The notes: generated by a model from the letters alone, not told the origin. 64,000 bases of DNA from UBA2233 sp002347965 [NCBI: Nitrospirae bacterium UBA2233] (GCA_002347965.1 DDYN01000032.1:1-64000), one strand, 5' to 3'. Positions 19,601 to 28,021 are shown, numbered from the stretch's first letter. Program-made: numbers and translations.

Positions 19601-20380
19601 AAGACCAAACGTAGCCGTACAAACGCCTGGCTCAACCCTCTTAGCTCCTTACGCATGGACGTGCGCCTTCGAATTGCCGAAGATGTTTTGGTTCGGAGGA
19701 CGGACGTTACCGCCAATCTTAGGGGAAACGTCCAAGTGCGCAAAGAACCAGAAGGCCCCGTAAAGCTCGAAGGCAGTATCGAGGTTGCGAGGGGCTGGCT
19801 GAACGTCTATTCAAAGAGGTTTACCATCGAACGCGCCAAGGCTACCTTTACGGAGGCTACGGGCCTGAACCCTCTTTTAGACATAATCAGCGTGTACACG
19901 ACGAGTGAGTACGCAGTTTACGTCGTTGTTCGAGGTGAGGCCAAAATGCCTCAGGTCGAATTCAAAAGTATGCCCGAGCTTGACAAGACAGACATCCTTT
20001 CTGTCCTGCTGTTCGGCAAGCCTCAAAGCGGCCTTGGGTCTACCGAGCAGGCATCTTTCCAGTCTCAAGCGGCCTCGGCCTCGGGCGGGATGATTGCCAG
20101 CACGCTGCTCTCGGAGTTTCGTGAGGAACTCGGAGTGAGTGGCCTGGGGTTTCAAATAGAAGAGTTCAGCATGACGGACGATAACGGAGACGGCGGCAGG
20201 ATAGGGCTTGGCCGCTACATCGGACCGAAAACCTACGTCCGGTTCTATCATAGCCTGAACTATCAAGAGGGTGAGGAGGTGGCTATAGATTACCACCTGA
20301 CGCCAAAATTGGGCGTAAGCGCCCACACGACCTCTCAAGGAACGAGCGGCGTCGATGTCTTTTTGCATACCCAGTATTGA
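16613..20380 (+). CDS. tamB: Translocation and assembly module protein TamB (DUF490)
   Basis: 1255 residues, typical of TamB. It has a single N-terminal membrane anchor (about residues 8-32, LVLRWVALGTFVVCLLVVGTV-like), then an AsmA-like start (IGRVDSIGLSKLKASNVVL) and a very long series of beta strands expected to form the hydrophobic groove that crosses the periplasm. The C-terminal DUF490 domain is clear: ARGWLNVYSKRFTIERAKATF, LDKTDILSVLLFGKP, GLGRYIGPKTYVRFYH and DYHLTPKLGVSAHT. It starts immediately after the TamA-like gene, consistent with a TamA-TamB complex. AsmA-like proteins are the main alternative, but the C-terminus argues for TamB. Confidence 0.9.
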   Translation: MVRKAFLVLRWVALGTFVVCLLVVGTVAFLLKTGYGNGFVLRLAEDAFNRSFEGTLQIGRVDSIGLSKLKASNVVLLHQGHKILSVRRLQVDISPMALLAKRVWIPKLFLDGVLFDLARDEKGRPAVARAFRSRNPKPKGPPSEWKVRIARFEVIDGRFKDSELFMDQTRIVGHFAFFGDAVRVDVSDLSSRLFFKKKEHAIQAALTYSYKERIHTLALLPSSVGFGRSFLRLHGNIRLAPAFHMELGLAFEHAFLPDFRHLFVLPGVSMAHPIEGGLGFFGDLQTFRVAWGLVSKASRVFGTLRGDLKGKEPELLADIRELSLSSEEVRLPKDIAFALAGSGWLRVRGLSGLPKEGQADVHLTRASFRGVEVQDVHVRLNHSGDTLSIAASTKDSRGKASLEADVNLAAEGPFSASFSFDQVNPSAWKAGLPSGRLFGKGNIKGELATAHGPRLTFDFDIFPQSRVESMARIKARAKGSWVADRLGLELASVTIGPNVFLLKGALDPKSLVYADLAFELDAKDLSALSSPLGMPLRGAMYSKGTLKKEEKRWLSKGELSGEALRVRTYEIGKLDGSWDGLLQEGQPTGRFSASIEELRAGVGFRTVRVLVTGAHTLNVSLDATDTRLGGTYALKTRVTPGKKAWRVMLDSFQIKAPRANWRLARPAELTVFSAGGVSVGRLELTDGGQAIFLEGAVGNEKSNLRLMLSGVQLNPLFSLLNPSFQGLAAEMNGRIELLGSRHAPVIRAKAAFKDVRLGKRTYGTLNVGMAYENNLATLDASWPSQKTRVIVWQPAGVSLARGFQVSLQKGRRLEARSDGLALGLLEPFVGSTLSSIAGVAQFQVVVAGGGTDEKSVNGSFAIQNGYVRVERLGTEAIFEEFQVHFLGTRARVSVKAHDVDGGRIALSGTFGLQGLQAEGLDLRLSAKMFSLARVPNYQIKADAVLALQGAIRSPSLSGEVVFRKSLLNPNLGLLSKKGITNDTTVYVHGKEEDAAQKTKRSRTNAWLNPLSSLRMDVRLRIAEDVLVRRTDVTANLRGNVQVRKEPEGPVKLEGSIEVARGWLNVYSKRFTIERAKATFTEATGLNPLLDIISVYTTSEYAVYVVVRGEAKMPQVEFKSMPELDKTDILSVLLFGKPQSGLGSTEQASFQSQAASASGGMIASTLLSEFREELGVSGLGFQIEEFSMTDDNGDGGRIGLGRYIGPKTYVRFYHSLNYQEGEEVAIDYHLTPKLGVSAHTTSQGTSGVDVFLHTQY

Positions 20381-20397
20381 ATTCAGGGGGGTATACC

Positions 20398-21783
20398 GTG
20401 CCGCATTGGCTACGTTTTTCATCCTACGATAAAACGCTCATCCAAGTCGCCCTCGGTGCGCTCGGCCTTTTCTTGGTCGCGAGTATCGGCTACTTTTTCA
20501 TTCGGCTTGCGCTCAAAAGGCTCGTCAAAAAAATGCCCGTCTTGGTGGATGAGCATATCTTGGCCCTTTCGGACCGCTTTCTGCTGCCGTTGGTCGTGCT
20601 TTTGCTGACCTACGCGTCTTTTGGGTTGCTTCCGATTGCAAGTGCATACAACAAAATAGGCTCTAAAGCGCTATTCGTCGTCATTGTCTTTTTTGGTGCG
20701 TGGTTTCTTTTCCAGGTCTACGGGTTTCTCCTTGGACGCGCCGTACAAAGAAGAGCCTGGCTTGAGCCTGTGTGGGGAAGCCTCCAGCTTTTTGGGGACG
20801 TCATGATCGGCATATCCGCGGCCTGGCTCATTGTCGCCAAAATTGTTCCTGAACGGGGGAGGCTTGGAAAAGGGCTCCATCGTTTGATCGAACTGCTTTT
20901 AACGAGAGGGGCGCGCGTCCTCCTCTTCCTGGCCCTTCTGTTTGTCGCCGTACAGTTCATTAGGATGGCGTGCAATCGGATGCGCATCCTCATGGAAGGG
21001 TTCGCCCCTACGATCGAGCGTCAGAAGCGTGCCCAAACGCTGAGTAACATCGTTTATGCCGTCGGGTTCGCACTGGTGTTGGTCATCGGCGTTCTTCTGG
21101 TTTTACGCGAGTTGGGGCTCGACATAGCCCCATTCTTGGCTACTGCGGGGATCGGCGGCCTGGCCGTCGGGTTTGGTGCGCAAAGCCTCGTAAAAGACGT
21201 CATCAGCGGATTTTTTGTTTTGCTCGAGGACCAGGTTCGCGTGGGTGACGTCGTGAATATCGCGGGTAAAGGCGGCTACGTGGAGTCCGTGGGCCTTAGG
21301 ATTATAAAGCTACGTGATTTCGACGGTAGCCTCCATATCGTTCCGAACGGCTCTATTTCTACCGTAACGAACATGACGAAAGACTTTTCCTACTATCTGA
21401 TGACCGTACCAGTCGCCTACAAGGAAGACGTGGACGAAGTGATGGAAGTCTTAAGGACGGTGGGTAAAGAGCTTCGGCAAGATTCGGCCTTTGCAATGGA
21501 CATTTTAGACGACCTGGAGGTTGTCGGCGTGGACAAATTCGGGGATTCCGCCGTGGAAATCCTCGTTCGCATCAAAACAATCCCTATCCGTCAGTGGGTC
21601 GTCGGAAGGGAGCTTAGGAGGCGCATCAAGAAAGCCTTCGACGCGCGCAACATCGAAATACCCTTCCCCCACATGACGCTCTATGTCGGCGAGCCCAAGG
21701 ATGGGCCTCCTCAGCCTTTGCATGTTCATTGCGTCAACGAAAGGAACGGGGGAAGTGCTTCCGATGGGGAGGCTTCAGGCTAA
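20398..21783 (+). CDS. Mechanosensitive ion channel, MscS family
   Basis: 461 residues with about five hydrophobic segments, longer than E. coli MscS, like YnaI/YbdG-type relatives. The pore-lining TM3 and beta domain are well conserved: FLATAGIGGLAVGFGAQSLVKDVISGFFVLLEDQVRVGDVV, then VNIAGKGGYVESVGLRIIKLRDFDGSLHIVPNGSI. A cytoplasmic alpha/beta vestibule follows. Such channels open under membrane tension to release solutes after osmotic downshift. The preferred start is GTG 20398, six bases after GGGGGG; TTG 20377 in the same frame overlaps the tamB stop. The 3' end overlaps the convergent lnt gene by 50 bases, so each gene's end is coding on both strands. Confidence 0.92.
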   Translation: MPHWLRFSSYDKTLIQVALGALGLFLVASIGYFFIRLALKRLVKKMPVLVDEHILALSDRFLLPLVVLLLTYASFGLLPIASAYNKIGSKALFVVIVFFGAWFLFQVYGFLLGRAVQRRAWLEPVWGSLQLFGDVMIGISAAWLIVAKIVPERGRLGKGLHRLIELLLTRGARVLLFLALLFVAVQFIRMACNRMRILMEGFAPTIERQKRAQTLSNIVYAVGFALVLVIGVLLVLRELGLDIAPFLATAGIGGLAVGFGAQSLVKDVISGFFVLLEDQVRVGDVVNIAGKGGYVESVGLRIIKLRDFDGSLHIVPNGSISTVTNMTKDFSYYLMTVPVAYKEDVDEVMEVLRTVGKELRQDSAFAMDILDDLEVVGVDKFGDSAVEILVRIKTIPIRQWVVGRELRRRIKKAFDARNIEIPFPHMTLYVGEPKDGPPQPLHVHCVNERNGGSASDGEASG

Positions 21784-23326
21784 CGAGTACGTATGCCGCG
21801 ATCAGCAAAACCCAGCCCTCTCCAAAGCGGGCATAGAGCGTTTTACCGCTTTTTCCGACAGGGATGGACACCTCCGACGTCCAGGCTTTGAACAGCCCGG
21901 AGGCGTGCTGAATTTCTCCAGATGGCAGGATAAGCGCGGAGATTCCGGTGTTCGTCACCCGAACGAGCGGCACACGTAGGCTTGTAGCCAAATAAGAGGC
22001 GATCCGAAGGTGCTGGTATGGGGCGGATGTCTTGCCGAACCACGCATCGTTACTCAAGTTGACCAGTACATCGGCCCCTTGACTGACCATTTTCCTGGCG
22101 ATTTCCGGAAAAATGGCCTCGTAGCACACGAGCGTCCCGATTGTGTGCCTACCGACCTTTAAGGGGTGAACCGTGCGACCGGGGGTGAAGTTGCCGACCT
22201 CGCCCACGAGCCTGCCGACGATGGGCACGGGGGCGTACTCGCCAAACGGGACGAGGTGTACCTTGTCGTAGGCGTCAACGAGCCTTCCAGTCCGATCCAG
22301 AGCGATTACCCGGTTTCGGTAGTGCCACTCGCCCGAATGCTCGTCCAAGGCGGCGTCGATCGTGCCCGTGATAAGCGGTGAAGGAATGGGGAAGAGGCGT
22401 TCCAAAAAGTACCGGCGCGCAACTAAATCCGGCGTGAAGAAGAAAGACAGGGCCGTCTCTGGCCATACCGCCAAATCTGGCGGTTCATGAGCCTTTTGGA
22501 GCGCGGCATGCGTAAGGTTTACGTAGGTGTCGATGACGGAGAATTTCTTAGACTCGTCAAACTTGGAATCCTGGGGGATGTTGCCTTGTACCAGCAGCGC
22601 CCGGAGCGTTGCCTTAGGGGTCGCCGCCTCCTTGGCGAAAGAGAGCTTTTTGACGACCCCGAAACCGAAAGCGAGCGCTAGACAGGCTATGCCCGTCCAA
22701 ACTGCCTTCAACACTCGTGCGGGCCTTTTCCTCGCGTGGAAAGCCCGCCATGCAGTGGCGCCTAGCAGCGCCAATAAAAAGCTTCCCAGCAATGGCCCTC
22801 CAAGCTCGCTGGCCTGCGCGAGCGTGGAGGCGGGGTCTAGGGCGTGGCCCAATAGGAGCCAGGGAAAACCTCCAAGGAGCCTCGAGCGGACGAGTTCGAG
22901 CACAACCCATACGCTTGCAAGCCAAAAGGCAGAAGGAGTTTTCTTGAACCTTAGGGCGTACAGGTGGGCAAAGAGCGAAAAAAGGCCGAAAAACGCTCCT
23001 AGGTAGGCATAGAGCGGGATGACGATCGCGGCGCTTAACCACCAGCCAAACTGCCCGTATACGCTTACGGTGTACACCAGCCAGTGCATAAGCAGCACCT
23101 CTGAAACGACGCCAAGGCTCAATCCCCAGAGGAAGGCACGCTTTGGGGTCGGTGCCAACCTTGAGATCTCCAGCAGGCAAAAAACCCCAAGGAGCGCCGA
23201 TGCAGAAAGCCCGTACGGAGGAAAGGCCAACCAAAACCCGACGCATCCCGAAGCAAGCGGAAGCCAAGGCAGCGCTATTTTTTCACTTCCCTCGGAAGCA
23301 AGGATGGCCTTGATTGTGTCTTCCAT
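21734..23326 (-). CDS. lnt: Apolipoprotein N-acyltransferase
   Basis: 530 residues. Lnt adds the third acyl chain to the N-terminal cysteine of lipoproteins in the inner membrane, the last step of lipoprotein maturation. The first 220 residues contain several membrane helices. The periplasmic nitrilase-like domain carries the catalytic Glu (LAVWPETALSFF), Lys (YDKVHLVPFGEYAPV) and Cys (GTLVCYEAIFPE), plus the conserved NLSNDAWFG and QHLRIASYLATSLRVPLVRVTNTG; a last hydrophobic helix closes the protein. The ATG overlaps the corC stop in a TGATG junction. Last gene of the phoH-pgpH-ybeY-corC-lnt operon and convergent with the mechanosensitive channel. Confidence 0.95.
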   Translation of the reverse strand: MEDTIKAILASEGSEKIALPWLPLASGCVGFWLAFPPYGLSASALLGVFCLLEISRLAPTPKRAFLWGLSLGVVSEVLLMHWLVYTVSVYGQFGWWLSAAIVIPLYAYLGAFFGLFSLFAHLYALRFKKTPSAFWLASVWVVLELVRSRLLGGFPWLLLGHALDPASTLAQASELGGPLLGSFLLALLGATAWRAFHARKRPARVLKAVWTGIACLALAFGFGVVKKLSFAKEAATPKATLRALLVQGNIPQDSKFDESKKFSVIDTYVNLTHAALQKAHEPPDLAVWPETALSFFFTPDLVARRYFLERLFPIPSPLITGTIDAALDEHSGEWHYRNRVIALDRTGRLVDAYDKVHLVPFGEYAPVPIVGRLVGEVGNFTPGRTVHPLKVGRHTIGTLVCYEAIFPEIARKMVSQGADVLVNLSNDAWFGKTSAPYQHLRIASYLATSLRVPLVRVTNTGISALILPSGEIQHASGLFKAWTSEVSIPVGKSGKTLYARFGEGWVLLIAAYVLVSLKPPHRKHFPRSFR

Positions 23327-24168
23327 CAAGAGCTCTGCGTAGGGGATACGGGCTCAATCCGGACTTTTACCGCTTTTCTTGGGTCGGCCTCGAGAACCAG
23401 AAAGCGGTACCCGGAGAGCTCGATCTTGTCCCCGGGTTTCGGGATTCTTCCTAGGTTGTGCACCAAAAGACCGTTAAGCGTTTCGACATCCTGGGGTTTT
23501 TCGAGGACTACCCCCGTCTCTTCCATCAGCTCTTCGAGCGAGATCCTTGCCAACACTTCGAACCCTCCTTTAGGGAGGCTGACGTAGTCCTTCTCTTCTT
23601 CCTCCTCTTGGGAAATAAGGAGGTCTCCAAAGAGCTCTTCCATGAGGTCGTGCACGGTTACGATCCCCACGGTAGACCCGAACTCGTCCACCACGACGGC
23701 TAGAGTCGTCCTTTTTTCCTGGAAGGATTTCAGAAGCCCAAAAATGTGCTTTACCTCCGGGACTAGCAGGACAGGCCTTGCGATGCTTTCTACCGGCTCG
23801 TCCTTAGGAATGTTGAGGCCGTAGCGTTTTAGGATATCCTTTAGAAAGGCAACGCCCGTAATCTCGTCGAGCGTTTCGCGATACACGGGCAGCTTCGAGT
23901 ACCCGCTGTCGATGCTCCGGTCGATAAACTCAACGAGCGAAGCGTGCCTTGTAACGGCGACAACCCTGTCCCTTGGGACCATGATCTCCCGAACTTCCCT
24001 CTGCTCGAATTCCCCCAGGCGAATCGCCATCTCGCGAATTTCGCCATGGTCCAGCAGTGCCAGGATTCTCGGGTCAACGCCTCCTTCTTGACCTACGTCA
24101 AACCCGTTGCTTGCCTCGTGGCTTGGTTTTTGTCCCTTAAGGCGCAAAAGAGTGCTTACGATACGCAT
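23326..24168 (-). CDS. CorC/HlyC-type CBS-domain protein
   Basis: 280 residues without membrane helices. A tandem CBS pair starts at VREIMVPRDRVVAV and continues through YSKLPVYRETLDEITGVAFLKDIL and TLAVVVDEFGSTVGIVTVHDLMEELFGDL. The C-terminal CorC_HlyC domain contains VETLNGLLVHNLGRIPKPGDKIEL. CorC proteins bind adenosine nucleotides and are associated with magnesium and cobalt efflux; the DUF21 membrane domain found in larger relatives is absent here. Its position between ybeY and lnt is conserved in many proteobacteria. It overlaps ybeY by 13 bases at the start and lnt by one at the end. Confidence 0.9.
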   Translation of the reverse strand: MRIVSTLLRLKGQKPSHEASNGFDVGQEGGVDPRILALLDHGEIREMAIRLGEFEQREVREIMVPRDRVVAVTRHASLVEFIDRSIDSGYSKLPVYRETLDEITGVAFLKDILKRYGLNIPKDEPVESIARPVLLVPEVKHIFGLLKSFQEKRTTLAVVVDEFGSTVGIVTVHDLMEELFGDLLISQEEEEEKDYVSLPKGGFEVLARISLEELMEETGVVLEKPQDVETLNGLLVHNLGRIPKPGDKIELSGYRFLVLEADPRKAVKVRIEPVSPTQSS

Positions 24169-24680
24169 GGGTCGAAAATGCCTTCCAAAAGTTCCCAGTT
24201 TAGATGCGGATGGGTAGTTGCTAGCAGAAGACGCTCGAGCGTGCGCATCGTCATCTCTGCCGAAGCGCCCCGCGAGTGGTCATAACCGGCCAAGTGGAGG
24301 AGTCCGTGGACCCAGAGCCTCAAGACGACAGACTCGTAGGGGAGGTTCTTTTCCTTGGCACGCCGTAGGGCCCATTCTCCATTGAGGACGACATCGCCCA
24401 TGTTGCGGTCCTCCAGCCCATAACCAAAACTCAGGACATTCGTTGCGGCATCTGTATTCCGGTAGCGGGCATTGAGGGTTTGAGAGGTTTGATTGCCCAC
24501 AAGCGCCAGGGCAACGCCGTACCCCTCAAAGCCCAAGGCGCTTAAGTGCCGCCTCATCGTAGCCTTGAATGGCCTGATATTCAGGTTTTGGCAGAGGTCC
24601 TTGCTTTCTGGTATTAGCGAGACGCAGACCCTCGGGTTTTGCACACTGTTTACGGACAAGCTCATAGCGGACACGCCCAT
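24156..24680 (-). CDS. ybeY: rRNA maturation endoribonuclease YbeY
   Basis: Up to 174 residues. The UPF0054 signature is HGLLHLAGYDHSRG: the three histidines that bind zinc (H-x3-H-x5-H). LNARYRNTDAATNVLSFGYG is the other conserved block. YbeY acts in 16S rRNA 3'-end processing and ribosome quality control. The longest frame starts at ATG 24680 and overlaps the end of the pgpH gene by 155 bases. The segment before LNARYR has the normal length and strand pattern of YbeY N-termini (VCVSLIPE, VALALVGN), so most of the overlap is probably real. Alternatives are ATG 24665, GTG 24644, or ATG 24557, which has AAGG upstream but would trim a family strand. Confidence 0.92.
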   Translation of the reverse strand: MGVSAMSLSVNSVQNPRVCVSLIPESKDLCQNLNIRPFKATMRRHLSALGFEGYGVALALVGNQTSQTLNARYRNTDAATNVLSFGYGLEDRNMGDVVLNGEWALRRAKEKNLPYESVVLRLWVHGLLHLAGYDHSRGASAEMTMRTLERLLLATTHPHLNWELLEGIFDPCVS

Positions 24681-26898
24681 GGTAGATGCTTATAAGTGTT
24701 TCAATCAAGCTCCTGGCGATCGCATGCAAATCTTTGAGCGTCATGTCGCAACCGTCTAGCTGCCCGTCCAAAAATTTGGTCCTGATTGTTCGCTGGACAA
24801 GGCCTTGTATCCTGGCGACAGAAAACTCGGGCAGCGTCCTTGCGCTTGCCTCGAGCGAATCGGCGAGCATCAAGACACCCGCCTCCTTGGAACGCGGCTT
24901 TGGGCCAGGGTAGCGAAAGTCAGACTCTTGGACGTTCGGGTCGAGGAGGACGGCCTTATCGAAAAAGAACTTAATCAACGTGGTACCGTGGTGTTCTGGG
25001 ATCATTCTGGTCACCGCTTCCGGAAGCTTATGGGCCCTGGCCAACTCGATTCCCTCTTTGACGTGAGCCTTGATGACCAACGCGCTCAACGTGGGGGATA
25101 GGCCATCGTGGCAGTTTGGCTCTCCCGGCCTTAGGTTTTCGACGTAATACTGAGGCCTTCTCATCTTGCCGATGTCGTGAAAATACGCCCCGACCCGGAC
25201 AAGCAGCGCATTGGCCCCGATTTGTTTGGCTGCACGGTCTGCCAGCACGCTCATCGTCAAAGAATGACTGTACGTTCCAGGGGCGAGCATGGCCAGCTTT
25301 TTAAGCAGAGGGTGCTCCATCGAGGAAAGCTCGAGCAACGAGAGCGTGGTTGCGTAACCAAACGCATACTCGATCAGCGGAAGAAGGCCCAATGACAAGA
25401 TCGTAGTTAGCCAGTTGCCCACGTTGGCTGCAAGTATGCCAAGGAGGAACTTCTCGAAAGAGACAGTCCCGGGCGAGGGAAACCCCTCGATCAGGGCGAC
25501 CAACACGACGATGGCCATACCCATGAAAGATGTCTGCCTGCCAAGCTTGAGAAAGCCCGTCCTGCTCTCCAGCCGAGAAAACCAAATAAGGAGCGTGCAT
25601 CCCATCAGAAAGGCATAAAGAGAGGCGTACGCCGCGGGGGGGAGGAACCAACCGATCAAAAGACTGTAAAGCGCGAGGAAAATAAACGATTCCTTCGGGC
25701 TGAAGATGGAGCGAACGAGCATTGGGGCCAGGGTAACGGGCAAGCAGACGATCGTTAAGAATTGGTCAAACCCGTTCTTGGGGGAGACCTCGAGCACCTT
25801 GAGAATGGCCGCTCTTGAGAGAGTAAAGAGGCCAAGGGTGACGACGAGCAGAAAGCCGTAGTAGATAACGTTCTTTAGCTTAAGCCCTTCTGCTACATCA
25901 ACTACCGGGGCCACTCTAACGGCATAGAGGAGTGCGAGGAACATTATCAGCAAAGTGCCGACGAAGTAAGAGAGTACAAACCTCGGTGAGGCCTGGGCGT
26001 TTTTCTTGAGCTTTTCGAGCTGTTCGGGGTAGATGACCTCGTCTTGATGAACGATGACCTCCCCCTTTCGGACCGTTCGAAGGACGGGAGAGGCGTTTTC
26101 GTACGCCATCTTTTTCCTAAGGAGCGTGCTTTCCTGGTCAAAGTAGACGTTTGGCAGAAGAAGTTCGGAGATATATCCGGCAAGCCCTTCTTTCCCGGGT
26201 AGGTCGTTGGGCAGCGTTTTGACAAGCCGAGAGTATAGCGATTGTCTTGCTTCGCGGCACCCGATTAAGCGTTCTGGGGCAATTTCGACCTCTCTGCCAT
26301 CCCTTAGGCGTACGACGTAAGGCCGGCTTGGGTTGGTTTGTGCCACGGGGCCGGCAGACTCCCCTCGGACAAAGCTCGAGGCGTAGACGTCGGCCACCTC
26401 GAGAGCGAGCCGTTCTTGCAGGTCTTCAGAAACCCCTTCTTTGCTTAAAAAGGCAAGTGTCTCTTTTGGGGGCCTAAGCCCCGTGTGCTCAAAGAGCGCT
26501 TGTTCGCATTCGAGAGGAGCATTCCTTTTGACCGCTTTTGCGCACGCCTTGAGTGCCAGCCCAAGGTTTCGAACGATGAGGTTTGGAATTTCCTCGGCCA
26601 AGAAATAAACGGGCGGAACCTCGAGAGCCGCGCGCTCCTTAGCCTGAAAGGTCGCTGCAGGGTCGACGACTTTGAAATCTTTTTGAGCATGAACCGGGTA
26701 ACGTGCTACATCCCCTACGTTGAAGTTTTCTTTTTTGTGCAACAACTCAGGACTCATAGCAAGCGTTAGTAGCCCACTTATTCCAAGCAGGATTGCCACT
26801 AGAACAGCTTTTTTTCGGCTGTCCACCGACACAAACAGGCTTGTCCAGAGGCGTGAAAGAGGAAGCCTTCTTGGGTCAAACGGGCTATTTTCTGCCAT
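24526..26898 (-). CDS. 7TM-HD family phosphohydrolase, PgpH-like
   Basis: 790 residues. It begins with one membrane helix, then an extracytoplasmic 7TMR-HDED domain, seven membrane helices (about residues 300-520) and a cytoplasmic HD domain with GTYSHSLTMSVLADRAA, VRVGAYFHDIGKMRRPQYYVEN and RMIPEHHGTTLIKFF. The HD domain of the Listeria homologue PgpH hydrolyses cyclic di-AMP; whether this organism uses that nucleotide is not shown here, and no cyclase is visible. The last 45 residues after RYELVR extend beyond the usual end of the domain and are read in a different frame from the overlapping ybeY. It overlaps phoH by 14 bases. Confidence 0.92.
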   Translation of the reverse strand: MAENSPFDPRRLPLSRLWTSLFVSVDSRKKAVLVAILLGISGLLTLAMSPELLHKKENFNVGDVARYPVHAQKDFKVVDPAATFQAKERAALEVPPVYFLAEEIPNLIVRNLGLALKACAKAVKRNAPLECEQALFEHTGLRPPKETLAFLSKEGVSEDLQERLALEVADVYASSFVRGESAGPVAQTNPSRPYVVRLRDGREVEIAPERLIGCREARQSLYSRLVKTLPNDLPGKEGLAGYISELLLPNVYFDQESTLLRKKMAYENASPVLRTVRKGEVIVHQDEVIYPEQLEKLKKNAQASPRFVLSYFVGTLLIMFLALLYAVRVAPVVDVAEGLKLKNVIYYGFLLVVTLGLFTLSRAAILKVLEVSPKNGFDQFLTIVCLPVTLAPMLVRSIFSPKESFIFLALYSLLIGWFLPPAAYASLYAFLMGCTLLIWFSRLESRTGFLKLGRQTSFMGMAIVVLVALIEGFPSPGTVSFEKFLLGILAANVGNWLTTILSLGLLPLIEYAFGYATTLSLLELSSMEHPLLKKLAMLAPGTYSHSLTMSVLADRAAKQIGANALLVRVGAYFHDIGKMRRPQYYVENLRPGEPNCHDGLSPTLSALVIKAHVKEGIELARAHKLPEAVTRMIPEHHGTTLIKFFFDKAVLLDPNVQESDFRYPGPKPRSKEAGVLMLADSLEASARTLPEFSVARIQGLVQRTIRTKFLDGQLDGCDMTLKDLHAIARSLIETLISIYHGRVRYELVRKQCAKPEGLRLANTRKQGPLPKPEYQAIQGYDEAALKRLGL

Positions 26899-27889
26899 TG
26901 CCCTCCTCGTAGGCTTTTAACACGGCCTGAACAAGGGGGTGACGCACGACATCCGCCGAAGTAAAAGACACGAACGAAATGCTTGGAATCCCATTTAAGA
27001 TGCGCATCGCTTCGATTAGCCCGGAAGGCGTCCCTTGAGGAATATCTACCTGTGTGGCGTCCCCCGTTACGACGACCTTCGAGCCAAACCCCATACGAGT
27101 CAGGAACATCTTCATCTGCTCCGAGGAGGTATTCTGCGCCTCGTCCAGGATGATGAACGCATCGTTGAGCGTACGGCCGCGCATGTAGGCCAACGGGGCG
27201 ATTTCAATGACGCCTTTGGCCAAAAACTGTTTGGTGCGCTCCTGCCCCAAGAAATCGTGCAGGCTATCGTAGAGGGGCCGCATGTAGGGGTCAACCTTTT
27301 CAACAAGCGTGCCGGGGAGGAACCCGAGCTTTTCTCCTGCCTCCACGGCGGGACGAACGAGGACAATTCGCTTCTGGAGCTGGTTCACCAAGAAAACGAC
27401 GGCCATGGCAATGGCCAAGTAGGTCTTCCCCGTCCCGGCCGGCCCGATACAGAAAACCATGTCGCAGCTTTGGATAGCCCTTAAGTAGCGTTCCTGGTTG
27501 GGTGTTTTCGCCTTAACCCATGTTGTCCAGATTTCTTTCGGTTTTACCGCAGGATCGATTCCGGACCCTTGAGCCTGCACCTTCCTAGGGCCTTCGGCCT
27601 CTTCGATCGTCCTTTCGACCTCCTCGAACGTGATCGCGGTTTTCCTTCGAATTTTTTCCGAGAGTCGATTGACCAAGCCTTCCGCCTTTTCCAGCTTTGA
27701 CTCTTCGCCGAGTAGGTAAAGCGTGGTTCCTCGGTAGGAAAGGCGCACGCCAAAATAGCGCTCCAGGAAGCGTAAGTGATGGCTAGCACCTCCGGCCAAC
27801 GTCAAAAGCGATTCTTGATCCTCAAACTCAATTTTTCTTAGGGCTGTGCTGATTGCCTCGCCCCGATACCCTTGCGGCGTACCTCTAAT
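26885..27889 (-). CDS. PhoH-family ATPase (PhoL/YbeZ type), probable ATT start
   Basis: 334 residues from the proposed start. The C-terminal PhoH ATPase has Walker A (FCIGPAGTGKTYLAIAMAV), VLVRPAVEAGEKLGFLPG, Walker B (FIILDEAQNTSSEQMKMFLTRMG) and VTGDATQVDIP; an N-terminal KH-like domain precedes it. YbeZ works with YbeY in RNA metabolism, which fits the operon. The first canonical codon, TTG 27805, has no ribosome site and would cut off RKIEFEDQESLLTLAGG, which matches the usual N-terminal strand of the family (K-x-I-E-F). Upstream to the in-frame stop there is no ATG, GTG, TTG or CTG. ATT 27889 sits seven bases after a perfect AGGAGG and restores a normal length. This start is inferred from sequence and needs peptide evidence. 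Confidence 0.9.
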   Translation of the reverse strand: MRGTPQGYRGEAISTALRKIEFEDQESLLTLAGGASHHLRFLERYFGVRLSYRGTTLYLLGEESKLEKAEGLVNRLSEKIRRKTAITFEEVERTIEEAEGPRKVQAQGSGIDPAVKPKEIWTTWVKAKTPNQERYLRAIQSCDMVFCIGPAGTGKTYLAIAMAVVFLVNQLQKRIVLVRPAVEAGEKLGFLPGTLVEKVDPYMRPLYDSLHDFLGQERTKQFLAKGVIEIAPLAYMRGRTLNDAFIILDEAQNTSSEQMKMFLTRMGFGSKVVVTGDATQVDIPQGTPSGLIEAMRILNGIPSISFVSFTSADVVRHPLVQAVLKAYEEGNGRK

Positions 27890-27902
27890 GGCCGGCCCTC
27901 CT
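27887..27902 (-). promoter_or_regulatory. Ribosome-binding site and ATT initiation codon of phoH
   Basis: On the minus strand AGGAGG (27902-27897) is followed after seven bases by ATT (27889-27887). This is the only strong Shine-Dalgarno site in the 200 bases before the conserved PhoH reading frame. The ATT also overlaps a TAG (ATTAG) that ends a 59-codon upstream frame. ATT initiation is known for infC, where it makes expression sensitive to IF3. Confidence 0.5.
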
Positions 27903-28021
27903 AGGTCTTTTAAGGTTTTGAGGTCTCACGGTAGAATTCGCCCGAAAGTCGAAGGACGGACAAGACGGTGCGGGGTGATAAAAACGCGGACGCGTGCGGT
28001 TAGGCTGGAACCTTTCTCTGC

